Assembly (NCBI GenBank): GCA_965248075.1
Contig: CBDFIL010000001.1
Span: 186,001-250,000, forward strand
DNA: 64,000 nt
Source of the DNA: VXNE01 sp965248075
GTDB taxonomy: Bacteria > Pseudomonadota > Gammaproteobacteria > Pseudomonadales > Azotimanducaceae
Direction of reading: 5' to 3'
The translations under genes and the position numbers were made by a program. Numbering within the stretch: position 1 is the stretch's first letter; each line of letters starts with the position of its first letter. Positions 17,437 to 26,724 of this stretch are shown here, in pieces. Under the pieces are notes generated by a model that saw only the letters and a program-made list of their open reading frames with translations, was not told where the DNA came from and did not search any database.

Positions 17437-20400
17437 CGGATTTCTCGCACGTCACGTTCGTGAGCGCCGGCGCGGGCAGCGGCAAGACCCGGCGCCTGAC
17501 CGAGGAGCTCGAACGACTGCTCGTGGAGGACGCGGTCGACCCGGCGCGCATCATCGGCACCACGTTCACCGTCAAGGCGGCCGCCGAACTGCGCGACCGC
17601 GTGCGGGAGCGGCTGATCGCGGGCGGCCGGTTCGCGCTCGCCGAACAGTCCGGCGGCGCCCTGATCGGTACCGTGCACAGCGTCTGCGAACGCCTGCTGC
17701 GCCGCTTCGCGTTCGAACGGGGACTGTCCCCCGCGCTCGACGTCGCAAGCGTCGAGGACTCCGAGCGGCTCTTCGACCAGGCCCTCGACGACGTCCTGGA
17801 GCGGGACCGGATCCGCGACATGAACGTGCGCGGGGCCCGGCTCCAACTCGGCCGCTGGCAGGGCGTTGTCAAGAAGATCGCCGACTTCGCACGCGACAAC
17901 GACCTCGACGCCGCGGCACTCGTCGAGACGGGCTGCGAGAACGCCGATGCCGTGCTCGCGTTCTTTCCGGAGGCAGCCGGGAACGACCCGCCCGCGGCAC
18001 TATCCCAGGCCGTCCAGGACGCCCTGTCCGGCATCGACCTCGACGGCGACCGGACGCAGACCACGCGCAAGTACGTCGCGCGGCTGGAGGGGGCCGCCGC
18101 TCGCCTCGACCGCAGCGACTGCCCCTGGTCCGTATGGATGAGCCTGAGCAAGGAGAAGCCGGCCAAGGCGAGCCAGGGTGTCGCCGAGCCGGTGTGGACG
18201 GCCGCGAGTCGCTACGACGCGCACCCGCGCTTCCAGGAGGACCTGCGCACCTACACCGAGGGCGCCTTCGAGATCGCCGCCCGCGCCCTCGACCGATTCG
18301 CCGACCTGAAGCGGCGCGCCGGTCTCATCGACTTCGGCGACATGGAGCAGACTGACGCTCCGCGCCCTCGAAGACCCGCGGCGTCACCCGCCGCCTGGCG
18401 GACGAACTCGAGGTGCTCCTGGTCGACGAGTTCCAGGACACCAACCCCATGCAGCTCGCTCTGTTCGTCAAGCTCGCGCGGACTGGCCGACCGCGCCATC
18501 TTCGTCGGCGACGTCAAGCAGGCCATCTACGGGTTCCGCGGCTGCGACCAGGCGCTGGTCTTCGACACGCTGGAAGGGCTCGCCGCCGGAGATGCCGCCA
18601 ACGTCACGCTCGAACACAACTGGCGCTCGCGCGCGCCCCTGGTCGACTACGTGAACGCGGTCTTCGCAACGGCGTTCCGGGGCTCCATCGATCCCGCCCG
18701 CGTCGTGTTGAAGCCGCAGCGCAACGCCGCCACCGACGAACCCGCCATCGCACGCTGGACCCTCGAGGGCGGCAGTTTCGGCGCTCGGTTCGAGGCCCTC
18801 GCCGAGGGCGTCGCGGACCTCGTTGCAGGCCGCTATCGCGTCGTCGACCCGCAGAGCGGAGAAGTCCGCCCGGTGCGATACGGCGACATCGCCGTGCTCG
18901 CACGGACCAACCCGCACGTGGAGGGCATCGCCCGCGCGTTGCGCAGCCGGCGCGTACCCATGAAGATGACCATGCACGGGCTCCTCTCGGTCCCCGAGAT
19001 CGGGCTGGCCAGGGCGTGCCTGCGCTGCCTGACCGACGCCAGTGACACGCTGGCCGTGGCGGAAGTGGTCGCGCTCGCCGGCGGCCGGCCGCCGGAGGCG
19101 TGGCTCGCCGACCGGCTCACCTGGCTCGCCGACGGCCACCCCTCGCGGGAATGGGACGGCGGCGGTCACCCCATGGTCCAGCGGCTGCGCGCGGCGCGGG
19201 ACTCGGGGCCAGCACAGTCCCCCGTCGAAACCGTCGTGCGCGTGTTGAACGACGTGGGCGTCCGCGAGACCGTGACGGCCTGGGGCCCGGACAGCGTCAA
19301 GGCGGCCCAGCGCCAGCGCAATCTCGACGCACTGCTCGACCTCGTCGTCCTCTACGAGGAGCACTGCCGGGCGCAGCACGAAGCCGCCACCCTGACCGGC
19401 TTCCTGTTCTGGCTCGAGGAGCCCAGTTCCCCGGAACTCGACCTGCAACCGGTGGTCACGGCCGGCGATGCCGTGCACGTCCTCACCTATCACCGCGCGA
19501 AGGGTCTCGAGTGGCCCGTGGTGGTGCTGACGGACTTCGACTACGAGGAGATGAGCCGTCTGTGGGAACCCCGGGTGACACAGACGGCGCCCTTCGACAT
19601 CGCCGCCCCGCTGGCCGGCCGTGCGGTGCGATGGTGGCCGGACCTGTTCGGCAGACGCACCCGCGGCGTTCCGGCCCGACAGCGCATCGAGGAATCCGAC
19701 GAGGCGCAGGAGTGCATCCGGCTCGCGCTGGAGGAACAGAGACGGCTGGCCTACGTCGGCATGACCCGCGCGCGTGACCTGCTGGTAATCGCCCTGCCGG
19801 ACGCCAAACTCAGGCAGGGCGCCTGGATGCACGCCGTCGACGCGCCGTTCCTGCTGCCCGACGGCGACGCGCTGGAATTGCCGCACGGAACCGCCGTTCC
19901 GAGTGCCGTGCGGGAGTTCCAGGCCGACACGAGCGTCGCCGCAGCCGGACCGTTCGCTCCGCGCTGGTTCGAGGAACGCACGCGCGTCCACTTCCCGTGC
20001 ACACCGGCCAGACCGTCGGACGCCCAACCGGTCGCCTCCGCATCGGTCGCGGAGATCGTGGAGTTCGGCCAGCGCATCCCGGTGAACGGCGGCGACATGA
20101 CCCATGTCGGCAACGGTCTGCATGCGGTGATCGCCATGGTGCTGGTGAATCCCGGCGCGGCGGGTGCGGTCGAACGCGCACGTGCCGTCCTGGAAGCCCA
20201 TGGCGTCGCGGCCTCCATGCGCCCGGAAGACGCCGTGGCCGCCGCGCAGCGTTTTCTCGACTTCATTCGCGAGCGCTTCCGGCCGGACGCGATCCGTGTC
20301 GAGTACCCCATCGCGCACCTGCTCGCCGACGGCCGCCAGGCTGCGGGCCGCATCGACGTCGTCCTCGAAACCGACGACGGTCCCGTCATCGTCGATCACA

Positions 20401-20558
20401 AGTCCTCGCCGCTCGCGAGGTCCGAGTGGGAAAGCCAGGCCCTCTCCCACTCCGGCCAACTCGCGGCCTACCAGCAGGTGTTCGATGCGGCCGGTCGCCC
20501 CGCCGCGTCCACGTGGATCCACCTCGCCGTCACCGGTGCGGCCGTCCGGGTGGAGTAG
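17433..20558 (+). CDS. AddA-like UvrD-family helicase/nuclease, with a 130-base frame excursion
   Basis: A 1041-residue superfamily 1A helicase with C-terminal nuclease. Walker A SAGAGSGKT is at 11-19, motif IV-VI regions include GDVKQAIYGFRG, TYHRAKGLEWPVV and AYVGMTRARD (near 770), and the nuclease site GRIDVVLE...VIVDHKSS is near 970-987. Start ATG 17433 overlaps the AddB-like stop. Between 18351 and 18482 the frame is wrong: the conserved motif II (LLVDEFQDTNPMQ) is encoded in another frame at 18413-18451. Three single extra bases (about 18351, 18379-18382 and 18480) explain this exactly and restore the frame, so the open frame survives but its ATPase Asp-Glu is replaced by Ser/Arg-rich sequence. 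If real, the helicase would be inactive; sequencing error is at least as likely. Confidence 0.82.
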   Translation: MTDFSHVTFVSAGAGSGKTRRLTEELERLLVEDAVDPARIIGTTFTVKAAAELRDRVRERLIAGGRFALAEQSGGALIGTVHSVCERLLRRFAFERGLSPALDVASVEDSERLFDQALDDVLERDRIRDMNVRGARLQLGRWQGVVKKIADFARDNDLDAAALVETGCENADAVLAFFPEAAGNDPPAALSQAVQDALSGIDLDGDRTQTTRKYVARLEGAAARLDRSDCPWSVWMSLSKEKPAKASQGVAEPVWTAASRYDAHPRFQEDLRTYTEGAFEIAARALDRFADLKRRAGLIDFGDMEQTDAPRPRRPAASPAAWRTNSRCSWSTSSRTPTPCSSLCSSSSRGLADRAIFVGDVKQAIYGFRGCDQALVFDTLEGLAAGDAANVTLEHNWRSRAPLVDYVNAVFATAFRGSIDPARVVLKPQRNAATDEPAIARWTLEGGSFGARFEALAEGVADLVAGRYRVVDPQSGEVRPVRYGDIAVLARTNPHVEGIARALRSRRVPMKMTMHGLLSVPEIGLARACLRCLTDASDTLAVAEVVALAGGRPPEAWLADRLTWLADGHPSREWDGGGHPMVQRLRAARDSGPAQSPVETVVRVLNDVGVRETVTAWGPDSVKAAQRQRNLDALLDLVVLYEEHCRAQHEAATLTGFLFWLEEPSSPELDLQPVVTAGDAVHVLTYHRAKGLEWPVVVLTDFDYEEMSRLWEPRVTQTAPFDIAAPLAGRAVRWWPDLFGRRTRGVPARQRIEESDEAQECIRLALEEQRRLAYVGMTRARDLLVIALPDAKLRQGAWMHAVDAPFLLPDGDALELPHGTAVPSAVREFQADTSVAAAGPFAPRWFEERTRVHFPCTPARPSDAQPVASASVAEIVEFGQRIPVNGGDMTHVGNGLHAVIAMVLVNPGAAGAVERARAVLEAHGVAASMRPEDAVAAAQRFLDFIRERFRPDAIRVEYPIAHLLADGRQAAGRIDVVLETDDGPVIVDHKSSPLARSEWESQALSHSGQLAAYQQVFDAAGRPAASTWIHLAVTGAAVRVE

Positions 20559-20640
20559 ATCCACGTCAAGCCCCCGGAACCCTGGACGCCAATCCCGATA
20601 CCCCGGCAGGTCAGTTGCACTCCACGGTTCCGGGCGTAAA

Positions 20641-20663
20641 CTAGCAGTTCCTAGCGACGCTAG
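20641..20663. promoter_or_regulatory. Candidate operator of the Xre/RES pair
   Basis: CTAGC occurs at 20641 and 20651 and its inverse GCTAG at 20659, forming the palindrome CTAGC-GAC-GCTAG at 20651-20663, ten bases before the antitoxin start. Autoregulation through such sites is usual for toxin-antitoxin operons; here it is inferred from position only. Confidence 0.4.
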
Positions 20664-20673
20664 AAGGTGCTCA

Positions 20674-21258
20674 ATGGCCGACAGGGTCACCTTGGGATTC
20701 CTGACTGACCGGGGGCTCAAGAACGCTACCCCGGAAACGCTGAATACCGCCTTGCGGGCGGTACTGCAAGATATGACGCCGACCGCATACGACGATGCGA
20801 CGACGGGCCTGACGCCCACGGAGCAAGCAGTATTGCGCTCTGGGGGCCTGCGACTCACCGAAGATCCCGATGAGGATCCGGTGGCCACGACTGTCGCCAA
20901 ATACGCGGCGATCGTCACCCGAAGCCTATCGGTGAGAGAAGCGAGTGAGCGGCTAGGTACCACTGCTGGTCGCGTACGGCAGATGATCTCGGACCGATCG
21001 CTGTACAGCTTTCTCCTGGACAACAGTCGGTATGTTCCCGACTTTCAGTTCGCGGCAGGAGGACTCCTGCCGAACATTGCGCGGGCAAACCGGGAGTTGG
21101 ACCCCGAGGCACACCCGGTGGCTGTCTACAACTGGTACCACACGTCGAACCCGGACCTGATCATCGATGGCGACCCGGACCGGATCGCTACCCCGCTCGA
21201 ATGGCTCAACGCGGGCTACCAGCTCGGGCAACTGTTGCGGGTCGCCAAGCAGCTGTAG
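20674..21258 (+). CDS. Xre/MbcA-type antitoxin with helix-turn-helix
   Basis: A 194-residue protein. A helix-turn-helix is visible at about 90-115 (LSVREASERLGTTAGRVRQMI), and the C-terminus contains ATPLEWLNAGYQLGQLL, which resembles the TPxxWL end of MbcA/ParS-type antitoxins that cap RES toxins. The middle segment PDFQFAAGGLLPNIARANREL is also typical. It precedes a RES-domain gene by about 33 bases, supporting the pairing. ATG 20674 chosen; the longer open frame lies over the end of the helicase gene and is not protein-like. Confidence 0.8.
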   Translation: MADRVTLGFLTDRGLKNATPETLNTALRAVLQDMTPTAYDDATTGLTPTEQAVLRSGGLRLTEDPDEDPVATTVAKYAAIVTRSLSVREASERLGTTAGRVRQMISDRSLYSFLLDNSRYVPDFQFAAGGLLPNIARANRELDPEAHPVAVYNWYHTSNPDLIIDGDPDRIATPLEWLNAGYQLGQLLRVAKQL

Positions 21259-21291
21259 CGTGTCCGCGTCGATCCTCTCCCTTGGGCGGAC

Positions 21292-21958
21292 GTGGCGCCT
21301 TCAATGAAGACGGTCCGCCAGGCAAAGCTCCCACGTACACCCGACCTCGACCGGCTGCGGCAACTCGCACCAGCGGTTCTTGCCCTCCGCAGGGGAACCC
21401 TCATCCATCGCATTTATCGCCGCGGCGGCGCCTACCGCTCGGCCTGGGACACCCTGCGGGACTTGGGTCCGACCGACGCACGCTTCGATCACCACCGTGC
21501 CGATCCCACCGATGTCCCCCAGCGTCAGGAACGGGCGATCGGCTACTACGCCGGCGACATCCCAACCGCCCTCGCGGAGGCGTTCCAATCCGGCCGACTG
21601 GTCGATCGCCACAGGGACCAGCCCTGGCTGGCGTCTCTTGTAGTGGCACGCGACGTTCGACTGCTCGACCTGACCGGGACCTTCGCATTGCAGGCTGGCG
21701 CATCCATGAAGCTTCGTCAGCGGACCACGGAGCTGGTCGCAGAACTGGTCCCGCGCCTTCTACGAGTGCTACCCCGACATCGAAGGCATCTACTATCCGT
21801 CCTCCCTCACCAATGCGCCCGCGATGGCCATCTACGAGCGCGTGCTGTCGTCGTCCCCGTTTCCCGACGCGCCCTCGCTGCATCGGGCGCTGGCCGACGC
21901 CCTGCTGATCGATGCGCTGCGCGAGGCGGCCGCCAGCATCGGGTACGACCTGATATGA
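21292..21958 (+). pseudogene. RES-domain toxin, frameshifted
   Basis: RES toxins degrade NAD+. The first frame encodes the N-terminal two thirds: LIHRIYRRGGAY with the conserved Arg/Tyr and IPTALAEAF with the conserved Glu, up to about 21735. The C-terminal third (NWSRAFYECYPDIEGIYYPS, then SLTNAPAMAIYERVL) is in the next frame and ends at a TGA at 21956. Removing one G near 21736 joins the two parts into a full-length RES domain of about 220 residues. Read literally, the toxin is broken and the open frame continues into unrelated sequence to 22092. The GTG 21292 start is used; ATG 21304 is an alternative. The antitoxin upstream is intact. Confidence 0.75.
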
Positions 21959-22095
21959 CCCAGTTTCGCACTCGACGTTGCCCCAGCCGCCGAGATTGCG
22001 GACCGGCCCGCCCGACCCTACACTTGCGGCTTGGCCTCCCCATGACTCGACTCCCGACCGCCCTCCCGCGGCCCTTCGACCGCGCCCGGTAGCAG

Positions 22096-25000
22096 GTGTT
22101 CATGCACGCGAGCAAGCGACGTGTGTCCGCGCGAGAGCCCGAGCGGTGCCCGCGATACACGAACAGCCTCCGCGCCCGCCTGGCGGCTTGCGCGGCCGCT
22201 CTCCTGCTCGCGTTCGCGGCGCCCGCCGGTGCGGAGGATTCGGGTTTCGTGGTGCTCGGATCCTGGCGGGAAGCGCCGCTGGCCGAGGCGCGCAAGGTCG
22301 AATTGCGCGACCGGCTCGGCCTGCACGCCGAGATCATGCCAACCGAGATCGACGGCGAGCGGCGGTATCGGCTTGTTGCTCCAGCGATGGCCGAGAGCGC
22401 CGCGCGCGCGATGATCGCGGAACTCGCCACGCGCGGGATCGCGTCGTGGTTCCTGCCCCGGGAAAGTCGGACCCCGGACACTCCCGCCCCGCTGGAGGTC
22501 CCGGCCGCGACGACCGCCATCCCTTCGACGGCGGCGCACCGGGGCGCGCCGCCGGCCGAGCCACCAGTGGCCCCGGTCGAACCAGGCAGAGTGTCGGTCC
22601 AACCCGCAACGCCCCCCGAAACCCCGACCCCTGACGCCCCACGGGAGCCGTCCCCCACGCCCGACACTGCTCCCGCCGCCACGGAGACCGCCCCTCCAGA
22701 AACCCGGTCCGCGGACTCGGACACCGGCCCGGCCGTCCACGTCCCGTACTTCGAGACGGCGGACATCGAGATCGACGGCTACGCCGACGAAGCCTCGTGG
22801 TCCGAAGTTGCCGGCTACGACGACATGCGCGTGATCGACCCGGACACCCTCGAGGAACCGGAGTACCGCACCGTCTACAAGTTCCTGTACACCGGGGAGG
22901 GCCTCTACGTCGCGGCGTTCATGGAGCAGCCGCCGGACACCTTCGTGTCGCGCCTGTCTTCCCGCGACCGCTACATCAACCGCGACAGCTTCGGCCTCAC
23001 CCTCGACACCTCCGGCGAAGGCCTGTACGGGTACTGGTTCACCGTCACCCTGGGCGGTTCGCTGATGGACGGCAAGGCCGTGCCCGAACGCACGATCACC
23101 GAGCAGTGGGACGGTCCGTGGCTCGGCGCGAGCGCCGCGCTCGACGACGGCTGGAGCGCGGAGATGTTCCTGCCCTGGTCGATGATGGCGATGCCCTCGT
23201 CGAACGGAACCGACGGTGCGCCGGGGCCCCGCAAGCTCACCTTCTGGGTGGACCGCAGGGTGTCGCACCTCAACGAGCGCCACAGCTGGCCGCCGTTGCC
23301 GTGGAGCGGCCAGCGGTTCATGTCCGCCTTCCGCGCGATGCACCTCGAACGCCTGGAGACCCGGCGGCAGCTCGCGTTCTTCCCGTACGCCTCGACCACG
23401 CACGACGGTGTCGCCGACGAGGTCGACTATCGTGCGGGCGTGGACGTCGCCTGGCGCCCGACGCCCAACGTCCAGCTCACGGGTACCGTCAACCCCGATT
23501 TCGGCGCCATCGAGTCCGACGACATCGTCGTGAACCTGACGGCGTTCGAGACCTTCTTCCCCGAGAAGCGCCTGTTCTTCCTGGAGGGCAACGAGGTCTT
23601 CATCACGACGCCGCGCTCGGATGTCAACCGCTACCGCTCGTTCCGGCGCGGCGCCGGCGCACGGGAGCGGCCGCTCAGCTATCGCGTGGAGCCGACCACG
23701 CTCGTCAACACGCGACGCATCGGCGGGCCGCCGCGGCATCTCGAGGTTCCGGACGGGATCGAGGTCGCGGGCGTCGAACGGGGGAAACCCACCGATCTCC
23801 TCGGCGCCGTGAAAGCCGTCGGAGCCCTCGGCGGCCTGCGCTTCGGCATGCTCGCCGCCTTCGAGGACGACGTGGAACTGCCCGGACGGCGCACCGCGAC
23901 CGGCGAACGCGTCACCGTGCGCGAGGACGGGCGTGACTTCGGCGTGGTGCGGGCGCTCTACGAGGCGAGCGGTTCCGGGCGACGGGCGATCGGCTATCTC
24001 GGCACGATGGTGGCGCTGCCCGACGGAGAGGCGATGACCCACGGCATCGACGCCCACCTCACCGCGGCCGGCGGAAGACTGCGCTGGGACGGTCAGTTCA
24101 TGTACAGCGACGGCGCCGGCATTGCGGGCGACGGGACCGGCGGCTACGGCTTCTTCTCCGACGCCATGTATTCGCCACGCCAGGGCGTTATCCACAGCCT
24201 GAACCTCGACTATGTCGACAAGCACCTCGACATCGGCGACCTCGGCTTCATCCGCCAGAACGACCAGGCGACCCTCCAGTACGCCCTCATCTTCATGAAC
24301 AGCAACTGGCTGTGGTTCCGCCAGGCGCGTACCTCGTTCTTCCTGGTGACCCAGTCCAACATCGAGGGGTTCGTGAACTGGGGGACGCTGTTCACGAACC
24401 ACACCTTCATGTTCGAGAACCACTCCGAGGTGCACCTCGAGCTCGACTACTCGCCGGCCCGGTGGGACACGCGCAACAGCCGCGGCAACGGCTGGTTCAA
24501 GCTCGACCCGCAGTGGGTCGCACGCGTCGGCTACGGCACCAACGCGGCGAAGAAGTTCTCCGTGAGCGCCACCCTGGGGGCCGAGCAGGAGGAATTCGAC
24601 CGCTCGTGGTCCCACGCCCTGGATGTCGGCTTCACCTGGGTGCCGAGCGACCGCATGTCCATCGACCTCGACGTGCGCTACAAGAAACGCAACGGCTGGC
24701 TCCTGCACACGGGGGACCGCAACTTCGCGATCTTCGACGCGGACGACCTCCAGCCGAAGCTGTCCGTCGACTTCTTCATCACGGCCCGCCAGCAGCTGCG
24801 CCTGACCCTGCAGTGGGCCGGCGTGGAGGCGCGCGCCGTCGACTACTACCGCACCCGGCTCACCCATGGCGAACTGCTCGACCGCACGTTGGAAGCGGAC
24901 GCTGCCAACGAGGACTTCTCGCTGTCGCGACTCACCGCGCAGCTCCGCTACCGGTGGGAGATCGGGCCGCTGTCCGACCTGTTCGTGGTCTACACCCGGG

Positions 25001-25119
25001 GCAACCATTTCACCTACGAAGATGCCGACCACGGCTTCGGCACGCTGTGGACGGACTCCCTGCGCGACCCGGTGGCGGACTTCCTGGTCGTGAAGCTGCG
25101 GTATCGGTTCGGACTCTGA
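22096..25119 (+). CDS. SPOR + CBM9-like + DUF5916 outer-membrane protein
   Basis: A 1007-residue exported protein. After a signal peptide (about residues 28-50) comes a SPOR-like domain (GFVVLGSWREAPLAEARKVE and following, to about residue 130), then a Pro/Thr/Ala-rich linker (about 135-215), a CBM9-like domain (EIDGYADEASWSEV onwards) and a DUF5916 beta-barrel region with repeated alternating aromatic strands, ending in YRFGL with a C-terminal aromatic-hydrophobic residue pattern typical of outer-membrane barrels. DUF5916 proteins are linked to carbohydrate or metal-related surface functions but uncharacterised. SPOR domains bind denuded septal peptidoglycan, so this copy may be sited at the division plane. 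GTG 22096 or ATG 22102 start. Confidence 0.82.
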   Translation: MFMHASKRRVSAREPERCPRYTNSLRARLAACAAALLLAFAAPAGAEDSGFVVLGSWREAPLAEARKVELRDRLGLHAEIMPTEIDGERRYRLVAPAMAESAARAMIAELATRGIASWFLPRESRTPDTPAPLEVPAATTAIPSTAAHRGAPPAEPPVAPVEPGRVSVQPATPPETPTPDAPREPSPTPDTAPAATETAPPETRSADSDTGPAVHVPYFETADIEIDGYADEASWSEVAGYDDMRVIDPDTLEEPEYRTVYKFLYTGEGLYVAAFMEQPPDTFVSRLSSRDRYINRDSFGLTLDTSGEGLYGYWFTVTLGGSLMDGKAVPERTITEQWDGPWLGASAALDDGWSAEMFLPWSMMAMPSSNGTDGAPGPRKLTFWVDRRVSHLNERHSWPPLPWSGQRFMSAFRAMHLERLETRRQLAFFPYASTTHDGVADEVDYRAGVDVAWRPTPNVQLTGTVNPDFGAIESDDIVVNLTAFETFFPEKRLFFLEGNEVFITTPRSDVNRYRSFRRGAGARERPLSYRVEPTTLVNTRRIGGPPRHLEVPDGIEVAGVERGKPTDLLGAVKAVGALGGLRFGMLAAFEDDVELPGRRTATGERVTVREDGRDFGVVRALYEASGSGRRAIGYLGTMVALPDGEAMTHGIDAHLTAAGGRLRWDGQFMYSDGAGIAGDGTGGYGFFSDAMYSPRQGVIHSLNLDYVDKHLDIGDLGFIRQNDQATLQYALIFMNSNWLWFRQARTSFFLVTQSNIEGFVNWGTLFTNHTFMFENHSEVHLELDYSPARWDTRNSRGNGWFKLDPQWVARVGYGTNAAKKFSVSATLGAEQEEFDRSWSHALDVGFTWVPSDRMSIDLDVRYKKRNGWLLHTGDRNFAIFDADDLQPKLSVDFFITARQQLRLTLQWAGVEARAVDYYRTRLTHGELLDRTLEADAANEDFSLSRLTAQLRYRWEIGPLSDLFVVYTRGNHFTYEDADHGFGTLWTDSLRDPVADFLVVKLRYRFGL

Positions 25120-25270
25120 CGCCTCACGGATGAGCGTTCCGCCCGTGTGGCCCTGCGAGCGCAAGCACCGCGTGACATCGCACGATCCCTCGGCACATGC
25201 TGGACCTATGCCAGAAGCAAGACCCAGCGTTCCGTCGTCGGCCCGTCATGCGCGCTGTTTCGCTCCTGGC

Positions 25271-26636
25271 TCAGGATGACTCGGGCCGAGGCTTCTCCGT
25301 CTCCGCTCCGTTGCCGAACAACGCCCTGCGCCAGCCGCGCAACACGCCGGAGGGCAGCGGCGTCACCCGCACCCGAAAGGACATCGTGACCATCCGGCCC
25401 TCCGGGTCGGTCGCCGTGACGGTGACGGTCGCCACGCCTTCCGAAGCATCTCCAACCGACGCGAGCACCAGCCGGTCGCCGTCCAGCGCCACGGCGACCA
25501 GCGCCGGCGCGCTGGACGCAACTTCGTATGCCAAGGCGTGCCCACCTCCGAACAGCATGGGCAGATAGACGCTCGTCCGGTCGCCGCCGCCGAGGAGTTC
25601 GCGCGTCGGCCCCTGGGGGACCGGAGTCTCGGTGGCGATGTGGAGCGGCGTCCCCGTCTCGACCTCGGACGGCGATCCTTCAAGGGTGCCCCGCGTGGCC
25701 ACGACGCGCACAGAGTGCTCGACGCCCGGATCGAGATCGGCGATCACATGGCTGGTGACAGCCCCGCCGGTGACGCCGTGTGCGCGCGTCGCGTCGAATT
25801 CCTCCGCGCCCGACTTCCACTGCACCCTGTAGCCGTCCGCGCCCGGCACGGCGTCCCAGGACACGGCGAGCCGACCCTCGGCGGTGGTCACCGTCACCCC
25901 GGTCACTTGCCCGAGGCGCAGGACGAAACGGAGCCGCGCCATCGGCTCAGCGGAGAATTTGCCGGTTCCGCGAATGCTCGTGATGACACCTCGCGGACGG
26001 GTGTCCGGATTGCTCAAGCGGAACTCGGCACCGTCCTCGGTGCCCGCATCGTAGGGAAACAGATCGACGTGGCGCTCCGCGTGCCAGGCTTGCCGATCAT
26101 CGAGCAGCGACAAGCCGCCGATGCCGACGAACCAGGCCGGGCTCGGGCCGATCATCGATGTCAAGGTGACCAACGGGTGGGAAACCACGACCTCGATGTC
26201 GAACGTCGCGACGCCCGTGCCGCCGCCGGCGACGCGCTGTTCGATGACGGCAGCGACATGCGCGTTGCGCGCCGATCTCGGCGCGCAACGCGCCCGTGGC
26301 CCCGGTCTCTGCCATGGCCTCGATCCCGGGAGACGCCCTCTCGCCCCTGCGCCAGAACGACACGCCGGCATCGTGAATGCCTCCGATCAACGTCGTGAAG
26401 TGCGCTCCGGGCACCACGCCGTCCGGCGTGCTGACGGTTGTCCAGCGGCCCTCGAAGGTCACCTGATAGGTAACGCCGGGCCCGCTCTGGGCCCACGCGA
26501 GGCCTGCGAGACCGAGGGCCGGGAAGGCGAGGAGCAGACGGAGCCGGCGACGGCGCAGCCGACTGTCCCTTGCCGAACCGCGAGCCACATCGCACAACCT
26601 GGCCACGACCGACCCCCAATGGTCTGGCCCCCACAT
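25271..26636 (-). pseudogene. Spondin-domain + fibronectin type III exported protein, frameshifted
   Basis: The N-terminal part (signal peptide ending GLAGLAWAQ, then VTYQVTFEGRWTTVSTPDG and FTTLIGGIHDAGVSFWRRG) is in one frame down to about 26277. The rest (VVVSHPLVTLTSMIGPSPAW, then FVGIGGLSLLDD and VDLFPYDAGTEDGAEF) is in another. Together they form a bacterial Spond_N domain, usually found in secreted adhesion proteins. A fibronectin type III domain follows (VTGVTVTTAEGRLAVSWDAV onward) and then a beta-rich tail. One extra base inside the perfect hairpin at 26260-26293 explains the shift. The start is taken at ATG 26636; GTG codons nearer the signal peptide are possible. Confidence 0.7.
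26260..26293. repeat. Perfect 16-base inverted repeat inside the spondin gene
   Basis: Arms GCGCGTTGCGCGCCGA and its exact complement are separated by only two bases. It lies within coding sequence exactly where the reading frame changes. It may be a hairpin that provokes slippage or sequencing error. Confidence 0.8.
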
Positions 26637-26724
26637 CGAGGGCAGGTGCAACCGCGCCCGAACTTGCTGCCGGGGGCGGCGCGGGGCAACGCCCTCCCCC
26701 AACGACCTCAAGACGCCATCACCA

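Noticed and set aside
14752..22000. AddAB-like pair plus RES pair as a single defence island
   Set aside because: The AddAB-like pair belongs with general recombination genes and continues an operon of housekeeping-type genes; the TA pair has its own operator-like palindrome and 115-base gap.
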